This document shows, one piece after another, positions 9,213-17,441 of a stretch of DNA of 64,000 nt. A program made the position numbers and the translations under genes. Origin of the DNA: Cacconaster sp964598495 (GTDB lineage Bacteria; Bacteroidota; Bacteroidia; Bacteroidales; UBA932); the NCBI GenBank assembly GCA_964598495.1, contig CAZRBY010000002.1, forward strand, positions 70,254-134,253, read 5' to 3'. The notes under the pieces were generated by a model. That model saw only the letters and a list, made by a program, of their open reading frames with translations. It was not told the DNA's origin and ran no database searches. The number at the start of each line of letters is the position of its first letter. Within the stretch, counting starts at the first letter, position 1.

Positions 9213-10538
9213 ATGTTTGAAAATCTGATAGAGAGACTAGAGAGTTCCTTTAAACTCATAAAAGGACAGGGAAGGATCACTGAGGTTAATATCTCCGAGA
9301 CACTCAAGGATATACGAAAAGCACTTCTCGATGCCGACGTAAGTTATAAGATAGCAAAGACATTCTGCGATGAAGTTAAGCAGAAGGCACTTGGTCAGGA
9401 TGTCCTAAAGGCAGTCCGCCCTGAACAGATGATGATCAAAATCGTCCATGACGAACTTGCTCTCCTCATGGGTAGCGAGGCTTCTGACATCAATATCAAG
9501 GGCAGCCCTGGCATCGTACTGGTTGCAGGTCTTCAGGGTTCCGGTAAAACTACATTCTCAGCCAAACTGGCGCTCAACTGCAAGTCAAAGAGGGGTATGC
9601 GTACGCTTCTTGTGGCAGGTGACGTTTATCGTCCTGCAGCAATCGACCAGTTGAAGGTGCTCGGTGGGCAGGTAGGAGTGGATGTATATACGGAGGATGG
9701 AGTCAAGGATCCTGTTGCGATAGCAAAGAATGCAGTGAAGAAGGCGCGCAACGAGGCTTATTCGCTTGTAATCATTGATACCGCCGGTCGTCTGGCAGTC
9801 GATAAGCAGATGATGGATGAGATATCGGCCATCAAAGGTGCGGTCAATCCCACCGAGACCCTTTTCGTAGTTGATGCGATGACCGGTCAGGATGCCGTTG
9901 AAACGGCAAGGGCTTTCAACGAAGTGCTTGATTTCGACGGAGTGGTGCTGACCAAGATGGATGGTGATACCCGTGGAGGTGCTGCTCTTTCTATCAAAGC
10001 AGTGGTGCAGAAGCCTATAAAGTTCATCAGCTCCGGTGAGAAGATGGAGGCTCTGGATGTCTTTCATCCCAAACGTATAGCCGACCGTATCCTGGGAATG
10101 GGGGACGTAGTTTCCCTCGTAGAGAAGGCCCAGGAACAGTATGATGAAGAGGAGGCCAGAAAGCTCCACAAGAAGATGGCCAGAAATCAGTTCAATCTGG
10201 ATGATTTCTACCAGCAGATTCAGCAGATTAAGAAGATGGGAAATATCAAGGATCTGGCTTCGATGCTTCCGGGCGTCGGTAAGGCCATCAAAGACGTAGA
10301 TATTGACAATAGCTCTTTTAAGGGAGTTGAGGCTATCATTCTCTCGATGACTCCCTATGAAAGGGAGAATCCCTCCGTACTCAACGGCAGTCGCCGCAAG
10401 AGGATAGCAGCAGGCAGCGGTACCTCACTTGTGGAGGTAAATCGTTTGCTCAAGCAATTCGACGGCACGCGCAAGATGATGAAGAATGTTTCATCCAACG
10501 CAATGTCTTCCAGGATAATGAAAAAAAAACGCAGATAA
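9213..10538 (+). CDS. ffh: signal recognition particle protein
   Basis: A 441-residue SRP54-type GTPase that binds 4.5S RNA and signal peptides for co-translational targeting to the membrane. The N domain is at about 1-95, and the G domain has the P-loop GLQGSGKTT (106-114), DTAGR and TKMDGDTRGG. The Met-rich M domain follows from about 325 with the RNA-binding helix (GSRRKRIAAGSGT). Length is normal for the family. Twelve bases separate it from folD, so the two are likely co-transcribed. Confidence 0.97.
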   Translation: MFENLIERLESSFKLIKGQGRITEVNISETLKDIRKALLDADVSYKIAKTFCDEVKQKALGQDVLKAVRPEQMMIKIVHDELALLMGSEASDINIKGSPGIVLVAGLQGSGKTTFSAKLALNCKSKRGMRTLLVAGDVYRPAAIDQLKVLGGQVGVDVYTEDGVKDPVAIAKNAVKKARNEAYSLVIIDTAGRLAVDKQMMDEISAIKGAVNPTETLFVVDAMTGQDAVETARAFNEVLDFDGVVLTKMDGDTRGGAALSIKAVVQKPIKFISSGEKMEALDVFHPKRIADRILGMGDVVSLVEKAQEQYDEEEARKLHKKMARNQFNLDDFYQQIQQIKKMGNIKDLASMLPGVGKAIKDVDIDNSSFKGVEAIILSMTPYERENPSVLNGSRRKRIAAGSGTSLVEVNRLLKQFDGTRKMMKNVSSNAMSSRIMKKKRR

Positions 10539-10550
10539 AAGTTTAAAGTA

Positions 10551-11423
10551 ATGATACTGTTAGATGGAAAGGCCACATCAGAGGCCGTAAAAAAAGAAAT
10601 CGCTTCACAGGTAGAGAAAATTTTAGCTTCGGGAGGCAGAAGACCTCATCTGGCTGCAATAATTGTTGGAGAGGATGGTGCCAGCAAGACCTATGTTGCT
10701 TCAAAAGAGCGTGCTTGTGCTCAAGTGGGGTTTGACTCTACGGTACATCGTCTTTCAGGGGAGACTAAAGAAGAAGAACTTCTCAATCTGATCGCTCAAC
10801 TCAATACCGATAAATCGGTGGATGGTTTTATTATCCAAATGCCTCTGCCGAAAAGGATTGACGAGCAAAAAGTAATAGCATCAGTTGATCCGCGCAAGGA
10901 TGTTGACGGATTTCACCCCGTCAATGTTGGCAGACTCTCACTTGGACTTCCTACCTTTGTTTCTGCCACACCTTATGGTATAATGGCTCTTCTCGAGCAC
11001 TACAAAATTGAGACTCGCGGCAAGCACTGCGTGGTATTGGGCCGCAGCAATATTGTAGGCCGCCCGATAGCCAATCTGCTTTCGCAAAAAGGAGAACCGG
11101 GAGACTGTACGGTCACCATGTGTCATAGCCGCACCAAGGATTTGGCAGAGCACACGCGCCGTGCTGATATTATAATTGCAGCACTCGGAGTCCCCGAGTT
11201 CTTAAAAGGTGATATGGTCAAAGATGGGGCAGTGGTGGTGGATGTGGGTATTACACGCATCCCTGCGGAAAATGATAAAGGTTATCGAATTGTTGGAGAC
11301 GTGGCCTTCGACGAAGTAGCTCCGAAATGCTCTTACATTACTCCGGTTCCTGGAGGTGTCGGCCCGATGACCATTATTTCTCTTCTGCGTAACACACTGC
11401 AGGCTTACCTTATGTCGCGGTAA
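10551..11423 (+). CDS. folD: bifunctional methylenetetrahydrofolate dehydrogenase / methenyltetrahydrofolate cyclohydrolase
   Basis: A 290-residue FolD that interconverts 5,10-methylene-, 5,10-methenyl- and 10-formyl-tetrahydrofolate with NADP. Recognisable parts are the catalytic-lysine helix (YVASKERACAQVG), the substrate loop QMPLP, the NADP-binding GRSNIVGRP and the C-terminal PGGVGPMT. Its 3' end overlaps the convergent MauE-type gene by 19 bases, leaving no room for a normal terminator between the two coding regions. Confidence 0.96.
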   Translation: MILLDGKATSEAVKKEIASQVEKILASGGRRPHLAAIIVGEDGASKTYVASKERACAQVGFDSTVHRLSGETKEEELLNLIAQLNTDKSVDGFIIQMPLPKRIDEQKVIASVDPRKDVDGFHPVNVGRLSLGLPTFVSATPYGIMALLEHYKIETRGKHCVVLGRSNIVGRPIANLLSQKGEPGDCTVTMCHSRTKDLAEHTRRADIIIAALGVPEFLKGDMVKDGAVVVDVGITRIPAENDKGYRIVGDVAFDEVAPKCSYITPVPGGVGPMTIISLLRNTLQAYLMSR

Positions 11424-12289
11424 CCGTATTTTGCTGTTATTTTACCCTCGTTGAGCACAAGTGTCAACGGCATGGTACCTTCCGTAATCCTGATAAAGGG
11501 AGTGGCATCCAAGAAGAGATACCGTTCGTAGTCAAGCCCTGATTTTTCGAGAAATACCGAAGGGTCGCGTTCGACATTTCCTTGTGCAAAGACAATGGTC
11601 AGTTCCCCATTGCTGAAATTTTTATTGCTGCGGAGTATGGCTATTTTCCGGGCAGCCATCAGGCAATATTCACAAGTGATACTCATAAAGCACACCACTT
11701 TTTCTCCTTCGAGTAACTCTGCAGGGAGCAATCCGTGTGAGAACGCATCCTCGAAGGCTTTTTCGCTCACAATTGTACTCCGACCGTACTGGTCGTACCT
11801 CCAGTTGTCAGGAGGAGATATGATAAATACCGTTGCGATCGAACCGGAAATGACGAGAGTATACCAAAGAGGTTTCCATGGGATTCGAAAGGATTTCAGT
11901 CCTGCGCTCAGACGCAGTATTACAAGCAGTATTATATTTTTTAGCAGGGATTGCCTAGGATTCATATCTACCAGTTCGCCGAAGCAGTGGCAACTCTCTC
12001 GGTTGCCGGCAATTGTAAGTCCTATAAGAAATAAGCTGAAGAGAGCCAGAACAAGAAATGATGCTAAGAATATTGCCTTGGAGTGTAAGTTTAGTATGAA
12101 AAGTATCCCTAGAGCAAGTTCCATTGCTATAATAGCCCTCGCAATAAAGTAGGAGAGGCCCAGTCCAAATAGTCGGAATCCGAAGATATAGATTTCGAAT
12201 TGGTCAACCGATATTAGTTTGGCCACTGCTGAAATGATGAATATGAGGCCGAGCAATACTCGCAGTGCATATTTAAGTTCCGGTTTCAT
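11405..12289 (-). CDS. MauE/DoxX-type membrane protein with C-terminal thioredoxin-like domain
   Basis: A 294-residue protein. The N-terminal ~140 residues contain four or so transmembrane helices of the MauE/DoxX type (LRVLLGLIFIISAVAKL, then ELALGILFIL) with a loop CHCFGEL. One further hydrophobic segment follows near 145-160. The C-terminal ~120 residues look periplasmic and thioredoxin-like: FMSITCEYCLMAARK gives a CxxC, and a later segment (TEGTMPLTLVL) has the cis-Pro position expected for this fold. It probably passes electrons or disulfides across the membrane. The stop lies inside folD's 3' end on the other strand. The partner is not proven. Confidence 0.75.
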   Translation of the reverse strand: MKPELKYALRVLLGLIFIISAVAKLISVDQFEIYIFGFRLFGLGLSYFIARAIIAMELALGILFILNLHSKAIFLASFLVLALFSLFLIGLTIAGNRESCHCFGELVDMNPRQSLLKNIILLVILRLSAGLKSFRIPWKPLWYTLVISGSIATVFIISPPDNWRYDQYGRSTIVSEKAFEDAFSHGLLPAELLEGEKVVCFMSITCEYCLMAARKIAILRSNKNFSNGELTIVFAQGNVERDPSVFLEKSGLDYERYLFLDATPFIRITEGTMPLTLVLNEGKITAKYGYRDIR

Positions 12290-12309
12290 AATGCTGTAGA
12301 ATTATGAGT

Positions 12310-12347
12310 TTCTACAAAAAGAGGGTGACCTTCCGGTCACCCCCCGA
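12310..12347 (-). terminator. terminator hairpin between the small lipoprotein and MauE-type genes
   Basis: GGTGACC (12324-12330), loop TTCC and GGTCACC (12335-12341) form a perfect 7-bp stem. Read on the minus strand it is followed by CTCTTTTTG, a short T-run, so it would terminate or attenuate transcription after the small lipoprotein gene. Confidence 0.7.
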
Positions 12348-12365
12348 TTAATGTTTTTCAGTTTA

Positions 12366-12587
12366 TTAGAAGAGCTGCGGAAGGCACTTTGACTCAACCT
12401 TTGTAGCGATGAGGGGTACGCTTACCATTTTGTTGTAATCAGAGCATTTTTCGCCCTCTCTAAGAACAAGATCGGACTCTTCAAAAACAACTTCACCATT
12501 GAGTTTGGCTACGCAGTGGCACCTCTTTGAACAACCGGCGCAGAGGAAAAGTGCTCCTACTGCAAGTAAAAGTAGTAACTTCTTCAT
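12366..12587 (-). CDS. small cysteine-containing lipoprotein, unknown function
   Basis: A 73-residue predicted lipoprotein: a leucine-rich signal (MKKLLLLLAVGALF) ends in lipobox CAGC. The mature part starts SKRCHCVAKLNG and contains four Cys in ~54 residues (RCHC pair, EKCSDY, ESKCLPQ), so a small disulfide-stabilised or metal-binding periplasmic peptide is likely. I do not recognise the family. It has a terminator of its own and a promoter-like element upstream on the minus strand. It sits between two redox-type genes, which may or may not be relevant. Confidence 0.65.
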   Translation of the reverse strand: MKKLLLLLAVGALFLCAGCSKRCHCVAKLNGEVVFEESDLVLREGEKCSDYNKMVSVPLIATKVESKCLPQLF

Positions 12588-12656
12588 TGTGATAATTCTT
12601 ATTTAAGTACGTTAATTGTTTCCCCACAAATATTGATCCAGAACTCCGGACGAGTG

Positions 12657-12664
12657 CAAAAGTA
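12657..12664 (-). promoter_or_regulatory. -7 promoter element for the small lipoprotein gene
   Basis: Minus-strand TACTTTTG fits TAnnTTTG, about 70 bases upstream of the lipoprotein start codon. It is divergent from the element at 12697. Confidence 0.5.
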
Positions 12665-12696
12665 CTCTTTATTTTTAACATATGGAAATAATAATT

Positions 12697-12704
12697 TACT
12701 TTTG
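12697..12704 (+). promoter_or_regulatory. -7 promoter element for the polyferredoxin gene
   Basis: TACTTTTG matches TAnnTTTG, 23 bases upstream of the start codon at 12728. Confidence 0.6.
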
Positions 12705-12727
12705 ACCAAAATTTGTAATATAAGAAG

Positions 12728-14188
12728 ATGAAAACAGCAAGAACGGCAAGAATACTCATTGCATCCCTTTTCTTTATCGTTATTACCCTTTCATTCATCT
12801 CTTTTTCGGCCGGAAAGCTACCTTTTTCACCAATGGTGGAGAAATTCCAGTTCGGTCCCGCTCTGATGGCCTTGTTTGTGGGAAGCGCACTTCCCTTGAT
12901 ATTACTGTTGATAGTTACGATACTGTTCGGAAGGGTATATTGCTCCTTTCTTTGCCCTTTGGGCATCTGGCAGGACATTGTTATCTGGATTGCCGACCGC
13001 TTCAAGAGCAAAAAGCAGCGTCGATACAACTATAGTCCCGCTCACAACACATTGAGATATATAATCCTTGGAGTGGTGGCAGCTGCTATGATAGCCGGTA
13101 TTTCATATCCGTTCGTTTTTCTGGATCCTTATTCGATATTTGGCAGGATAGTTACTTCACTAAATTCTTACACCTCATTTGCTATCTGGTCGTTTGCGGT
13201 AGCACTCGCATTCTTCTGTTTGGTTACCATTCTGAGTGCCTTCAGAGGGCGTCTTTACTGTAATACTATTTGTCCTGTGGGCTCATTCCTCGGATTGGTT
13301 GCCGGCCATTCGATGTTTCGCCTCAATATTGCTGATAAAAAGTGTGTAGGATGCTCTATCTGTGGAAAGAAATGTAAAGCTCAGGCACTGGATTGCGTTA
13401 CCAAAACCATCGATTATTCACGATGTGTAATGTGTTTTGATTGTACACTCTCTTGCAAGAGCACTGCAATTGAACTCAAATATGCCTGGGGTCGTGATAG
13501 ACGCGATAAAAAATCTTCCGAAAGTAAAGGTGACCCGGAAAGCGCCGGCCGCAGAAATGCACTAATTGCTCTCGGCACCCTCGGATTGGTAGTTGCTTCC
13601 CGAAGATGGGGTTCTAAGTTTCATTCTTCTCCTGCCAAAGGCGATGCAGGTGATCCTGTTGTGCAATTCCTCCCTCCCGGAGCTTTGCATCTGGAACACC
13701 TCAAGGAGCATTGTACGGCATGTCACGCTTGCATAGCAGCCTGCCCTTCGAAGATTATAAGACCCTCGATCACTCAGCATGGCATTGACGGTTTTCTGAT
13801 GCCATTGCTCTCCTTTGAGGAGGGTTATTGCCGATACGACTGCAACAAGTGCTCCAACGTCTGTCCAAACGGTGCGCTGATGCCTCTTACACTAAACGAT
13901 AAACGTTCGGTGAGGATAGGTATGGTCAGGTTCGTTGCTAAAAACTGTCTGGTATTCCGCGACGATCAAGTCTGCGGCAGGTGCGGTGAGATTTGTCCAA
14001 CCGGTGCCATTCAACTTAACGAGCACAAAAGGAAGCCCGGACTCTTTTACCCTGTTGTAAATAGCGACTTATGCATAGGTTGTGGGGGCTGTACAAGTGT
14101 ATGCCCTGCCGAGCCTCCGGCAATGGAAGTTCATGCACTGGAGCGTCAGACACCAATCAAGAAGGTTACTATTTCCGATTCTCTTTAA
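12728..14188 (+). CDS. NapH/CcoG-like membrane polyferredoxin (4Fe-4S binding protein)
   Basis: A 486-residue protein with about four transmembrane helices in the first ~190 residues, including the paired membrane motifs YCSFLCPLG and YCNTICPVG seen in NapH/CcoG/YccM-type proteins. Ferredoxin-type clusters follow (CVGCSICGKKC, CVMCFDCTLSC). After a second hydrophobic segment near 280 come four more Cys motifs (CTACHACIAACP, CNKCSNVCP, CGRCGEICP, CIGCGGCTSVCP). It appears to be a NapH-type electron conduit joined to a NapG/NapF-like ferredoxin module. No nitrate reductase is present in the window, so the electron acceptor is unknown. The 3' end overlaps trmD by 20 bases on the opposite strand. 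Confidence 0.85.
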   Translation: MKTARTARILIASLFFIVITLSFISFSAGKLPFSPMVEKFQFGPALMALFVGSALPLILLLIVTILFGRVYCSFLCPLGIWQDIVIWIADRFKSKKQRRYNYSPAHNTLRYIILGVVAAAMIAGISYPFVFLDPYSIFGRIVTSLNSYTSFAIWSFAVALAFFCLVTILSAFRGRLYCNTICPVGSFLGLVAGHSMFRLNIADKKCVGCSICGKKCKAQALDCVTKTIDYSRCVMCFDCTLSCKSTAIELKYAWGRDRRDKKSSESKGDPESAGRRNALIALGTLGLVVASRRWGSKFHSSPAKGDAGDPVVQFLPPGALHLEHLKEHCTACHACIAACPSKIIRPSITQHGIDGFLMPLLSFEEGYCRYDCNKCSNVCPNGALMPLTLNDKRSVRIGMVRFVAKNCLVFRDDQVCGRCGEICPTGAIQLNEHKRKPGLFYPVVNSDLCIGCGGCTSVCPAEPPAMEVHALERQTPIKKVTISDSL

Positions 14189-14855
14189 GAAGATGGGGAC
14201 GTAAACGGCGGGTACGTTCCAGTGCCTGTTCCTCCTGCCAAGCTTTAATGAGTTTTGGATTTCCGCTCAGGAGCACCTCAGGTACTTTCCAACCATTAAA
14301 CTCCGCCGGTCTGGTATAAATTGGCGGTGCAAGAAGTCCGTCCTGGAAAGAGTCGGAAAGGGCTGAGGTTTCATCGGTTATTGCTCCAGGTAATAATCTT
14401 ACAATGGCATCGGTGATGATGGAGGCAGGGATTTCGCCTCCGCTGAGCACATAGTCTCCTACAGATATTTCACGGGTTATCAGATGTTCTCTGATCCGGT
14501 GGTCGATACCTTTGTAATGGCCGCAGAGAATAATAATATTCTCTCGGATAGAGAGAGAATTAGCTATTTTTTGGTCAAAAATTTCACCGTCGGGTGCAGT
14601 ATAGATTATCTCGTCGTACTCCCTTTCTCCTTTGAGTTTCTCGATAAGGTTGAATACGGGCTCAATCATCATTATCATTCCGGCATCTCCTCCGAAACCA
14701 TAATCATCTGTCTGGCGATAATGTCCCTTGCCCCAATCTCGAATATTGTGCAGATGTATTTCGACAAGACCTTTCTCCCTCGCTCTTTTGATGATGGAGT
14801 GGTTTAGCGGACTTTCGAGGAGTTCAGGTACGACTGAAAGGATATCTATTCTCAT
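14169..14855 (-). CDS. trmD: tRNA (guanine(37)-N1)-methyltransferase
   Basis: A 228-residue SPOUT-family enzyme that methylates G37 of tRNAs reading CNN codons, using SAM. I placed the start at 14855 (MRIDILSVVPELL), because this is the conserved N-terminus; an upstream in-frame ATG at 14897 adds residues that do not look like the family. Knot motifs are visible: YTAPDGEIFDQ, ILCGHYKGIDHRI and SVGDYVLSGGE. The stop lies inside the polyferredoxin gene. Confidence 0.96.
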   Translation of the reverse strand: MRIDILSVVPELLESPLNHSIIKRAREKGLVEIHLHNIRDWGKGHYRQTDDYGFGGDAGMIMMIEPVFNLIEKLKGEREYDEIIYTAPDGEIFDQKIANSLSIRENIIILCGHYKGIDHRIREHLITREISVGDYVLSGGEIPASIITDAIVRLLPGAITDETSALSDSFQDGLLAPPIYTRPAEFNGWKVPEVLLSGNPKLIKAWQEEQALERTRRLRPHLLKENRK

Positions 14856-14874
14856 TTTTTGTACTCTTGTACTG

Positions 14875-14882
14875 CAAAAGTA
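14875..14882 (-). promoter_or_regulatory. -7 promoter element for trmD
   Basis: Minus-strand TACTTTTG, 19 bases upstream of the trmD start and divergent from the DUF349 gene promoter at 14905. Confidence 0.6.
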
Positions 14883-14904
14883 GCATTTATTCCACAAATT
14901 CCGT

Positions 14905-14912
14905 TATATTTG
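14905..14912 (+). promoter_or_regulatory. -7 promoter element for the DUF349-yidC-yggS operon
   Basis: TATATTTG matches TAnnTTTG, 30 bases upstream of the ATG at 14943. Confidence 0.6.
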
Positions 14913-14942
14913 CAGGATATAATAATTATACAATTCAATTAC

Positions 14943-17441
14943 ATGAGTGAAGATCTGAAACCAATTGTTCCTGAGCAGCAAGAAGAAGCTCTAGAGCAAT
15001 CTGTTGTAAACGCTGAACAGGTCGCTAAAGATACCGGCGACATATCAAAGGAAGAAATTGTACAACCGGAAAAAGCAGTTAAAAAGGCTCCAAAGGCAGA
15101 AACTGTGGAAGATACTCCCAAGGTAGATATCGCTGAAGAGGCTCCAAAGGCAAAAGCTACTAAAAAGGCCGCAAAAGCAAAGCCTGCCGAAGAGACTCCC
15201 AAGACAGAAGCACTTGACGAGGTCCCTGAAGCAAAAGTTGCTAAGAAGGCCGCAAAAGCAAAGCCTGCCGAAGAGACTCCCAAGACAGAAGCACTTGACG
15301 NNNNNNNNNNNNNNNNNNNNNNNNNNNNNNNNNNNNNNNNNNNNNNNNNNNNNNNNNNNNNNNNNNNNNNNNNNNNNNNNNNNNNNNNNNNNNNNNNNNN
15401 GACTCCCAAGACAGAAGCACTTGACGAGGTCCCTGAAGCAAAAGTTGCTAAGAAGACCCCAAAAGCAAAGCTTGCCGAAGAGACTCCCAAGACAGAAGCA
15501 CTTGACGAGGTCCCTGAAGCAAAAGTTGCTAAGAAGACCCCAAAAGCAAAGCTTGCCGAAGAGACTCCCAAGGCGGAGTCAGTCGAAGAGGTTCATGAAC
15601 CGGAAGCTGCCAAAGAGGTTACCGAAACAGAAGTTGTCGAGGAGGCTCCGAAAGTTGAAGCAGCTGAAGAGAGTCCTGAAGTGCCGGATTATTCGGAGAT
15701 GGGCCTGAAAGAGCTTTTGGATGTATTCCAGATGTTGCTAAACAAGGGAGATATGCAGCTGCTCTACAAGCATGCCGACTCCGTTAAAGCCATATTCTAC
15801 AAGACTCTTCGCAAGGAGAAGATTGCAAGTGGTTTTATCGCCCCTTCCGAGGATGTGATAAGTGACGGAACTGATAGCGGTGATGTTGTTTCCATCAATC
15901 CCTTTGCTGAGGTTGAGCGTGGATTTAAAGAGCTTTACAACAATTATCGCAATCTGCGAAACGCATACGTGCGTGAGCAGGAGCAGAGTAAGGAGCAGAA
16001 TCTTCAGACTAAACTTGAGATAATAGAGCAGATAAAGTCCCTCATCGAGAGGCAAAGCCAGGAGGATATGGGGCAGCTTTTCAGCGAGTTTGGAAATCTT
16101 CAGGCACAATGGCGTGCAACCGGCCAGGTACCGCAGGCACGTATGAGGGATCTTTATGAGTCCTACAGCCACAATGTGGAGATCTTCTACGACAATGTCA
16201 AAATTCACAAGGAACTGAGGGACCTCGATTTCAAGCGTAACCTCTCTGCAAAAGAGGAACTTTGTATCAAGGCAGAAGTTCTTGCCGAGACTGAATATGA
16301 CAATATAGTGGCTGCATTTAAGGCCCTCCAAAAACTCCATGAAGAGTGGAAGGAAATAGGTCCCGTCGGTAAAGAGCAAAGGGAGAGCATCTGGGAGAGG
16401 TTCAAGGAAGCAACTGCGATAATCAATAAGAAACACCAGGCATATTTTGACTCACTGAAAACAAGCCAGAGGGAGAATTTTGAGGCAAAGAGTGCTCTTT
16501 GCGAAGAGGTAGAGAAGATTGTTGCAATGGAAATCTCCGACTCAAGGACATGGAACAAAATGACCAAAGCCATTGAAGAAATACAGGCAAAATGGAAAGC
16601 AATAGGTTTTGCATCCAAAAAGGACAATCTCAAGGTATATGAGCGCTTCCGATCCGCCTGCGACAATTTCTTCGAGGCAAAGAAAGCATACTACGGTCAG
16701 CTTAAAGATCAGATGCAGGAGAATCTAAAACTGAAAATAGATCTATGCGAAAAAGCTGAGGCTGTTCAGCACAGTGAAGAGTGGAAGAAGACCACCGATT
16801 ATCTGATAGACCTTCAGAAACAGTGGAAAGAGATCGGTCCCGTATCTCGCAAACGCACCGATCAGGTATGGAAGCGTTTTCGCGCTGCTTGTGACACATT
16901 CTTCAACAATAAGGAGAAACATCTGGGTAAACAGGAATCACAATACGAAACCAACCGCCAGCTTAAACTTGCACTTATCGAGGAAATCAAAGCGTTTGAA
17001 TTATCCGATAACAAAGGCGAAAATTTCGAGGCTCTTAAAGCCTTCCAGGGTAGGTGGAATGAGATTGGCTTTGTTCCCTTCAAGGAGAAGAATAAACTTC
17101 AGGATGCATTCAAAAGGGTTATTGACGCCAAGTTTGACGAGGTAAGGGCTCAGAATGACGACTATCGCCCGAGATATGGCAAATACTCTTCCGATGCCAA
17201 TCTCAGCAAGGCTGAGAGAGGTCTCCGTAGCGAAAGGGATCGTCTCGTGCAAAAGTATGTCAAAAAAGAACAGGATATTGCCACATGGGAAAACAATATG
17301 GGCTTTTTCTCCAAGACTAAAAATGCAGAGACCTATCTTGCTAAGATGAGAAAAGAGATCGAGGTCGCCCGAGAGGAGCTCGCACAGCTCGAGGAGAAGA
17401 TCAAGGCAATTGATTCACAATTCGAGCAGAGAGATGAATAA
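14943..17441 (+). CDS. DUF349-repeat protein with Lys/Ala/Glu-rich repetitive N-terminus
   Basis: The start at 14943 (MSEDLKPIVPEQQ) follows a promoter; the open frame upstream to 14859 runs through that promoter. The first ~240 residues are low-complexity K/A/E/P sequence built from 27-residue tandem repeats and contain a 100-base N gap (15301-15400). The rest is helical and carries five DUF349 units marked by QWRATG, EWKEIG, KWKAIG, QWKEIG and RWNEIG. The C-terminus is a coiled coil. The charged N-terminus resembles nucleic-acid- or ribosome-binding tails, but no function is established. The stop overlaps the yidC start (ATGAATAA), implying translational coupling. Confidence 0.85.
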   Translation: MSEDLKPIVPEQQEEALEQSVVNAEQVAKDTGDISKEEIVQPEKAVKKAPKAETVEDTPKVDIAEEAPKAKATKKAAKAKPAEETPKTEALDEVPEAKVAKKAAKAKPAEETPKTEALDXXXXXXXXXXXXXXXXXXXXXXXXXXXXXXXXXXTPKTEALDEVPEAKVAKKTPKAKLAEETPKTEALDEVPEAKVAKKTPKAKLAEETPKAESVEEVHEPEAAKEVTETEVVEEAPKVEAAEESPEVPDYSEMGLKELLDVFQMLLNKGDMQLLYKHADSVKAIFYKTLRKEKIASGFIAPSEDVISDGTDSGDVVSINPFAEVERGFKELYNNYRNLRNAYVREQEQSKEQNLQTKLEIIEQIKSLIERQSQEDMGQLFSEFGNLQAQWRATGQVPQARMRDLYESYSHNVEIFYDNVKIHKELRDLDFKRNLSAKEELCIKAEVLAETEYDNIVAAFKALQKLHEEWKEIGPVGKEQRESIWERFKEATAIINKKHQAYFDSLKTSQRENFEAKSALCEEVEKIVAMEISDSRTWNKMTKAIEEIQAKWKAIGFASKKDNLKVYERFRSACDNFFEAKKAYYGQLKDQMQENLKLKIDLCEKAEAVQHSEEWKKTTDYLIDLQKQWKEIGPVSRKRTDQVWKRFRAACDTFFNNKEKHLGKQESQYETNRQLKLALIEEIKAFELSDNKGENFEALKAFQGRWNEIGFVPFKEKNKLQDAFKRVIDAKFDEVRAQNDDYRPRYGKYSSDANLSKAERGLRSERDRLVQKYVKKEQDIATWENNMGFFSKTKNAETYLAKMRKEIEVAREELAQLEEKIKAIDSQFEQRDE
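15186..15563 (+). repeat. 81-base in-frame tandem repeat in the DUF349 gene
   Basis: Units of 81 bases (27 codons, starting AEETPKTEALDEVPEAKV) begin at 15186 and 15267, and after the N run at 15474. Left of the gap the unit ends KKAAKAKP; right of it the unit ends KKTPKAKL, so there are at least two unit subtypes. The two sides are out of register by 45 bases if the N run is counted as 100. Confidence 0.85.
15301..15400. other. assembly gap (100 N) inside tandem repeat
   Basis: One hundred undetermined bases fall in the 81-base repeat, a typical place for short-read assembly to fail. If the repeat register is kept, the true length would be 55 + 81n bases, all of which preserve the reading frame. 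Confidence 0.95.
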
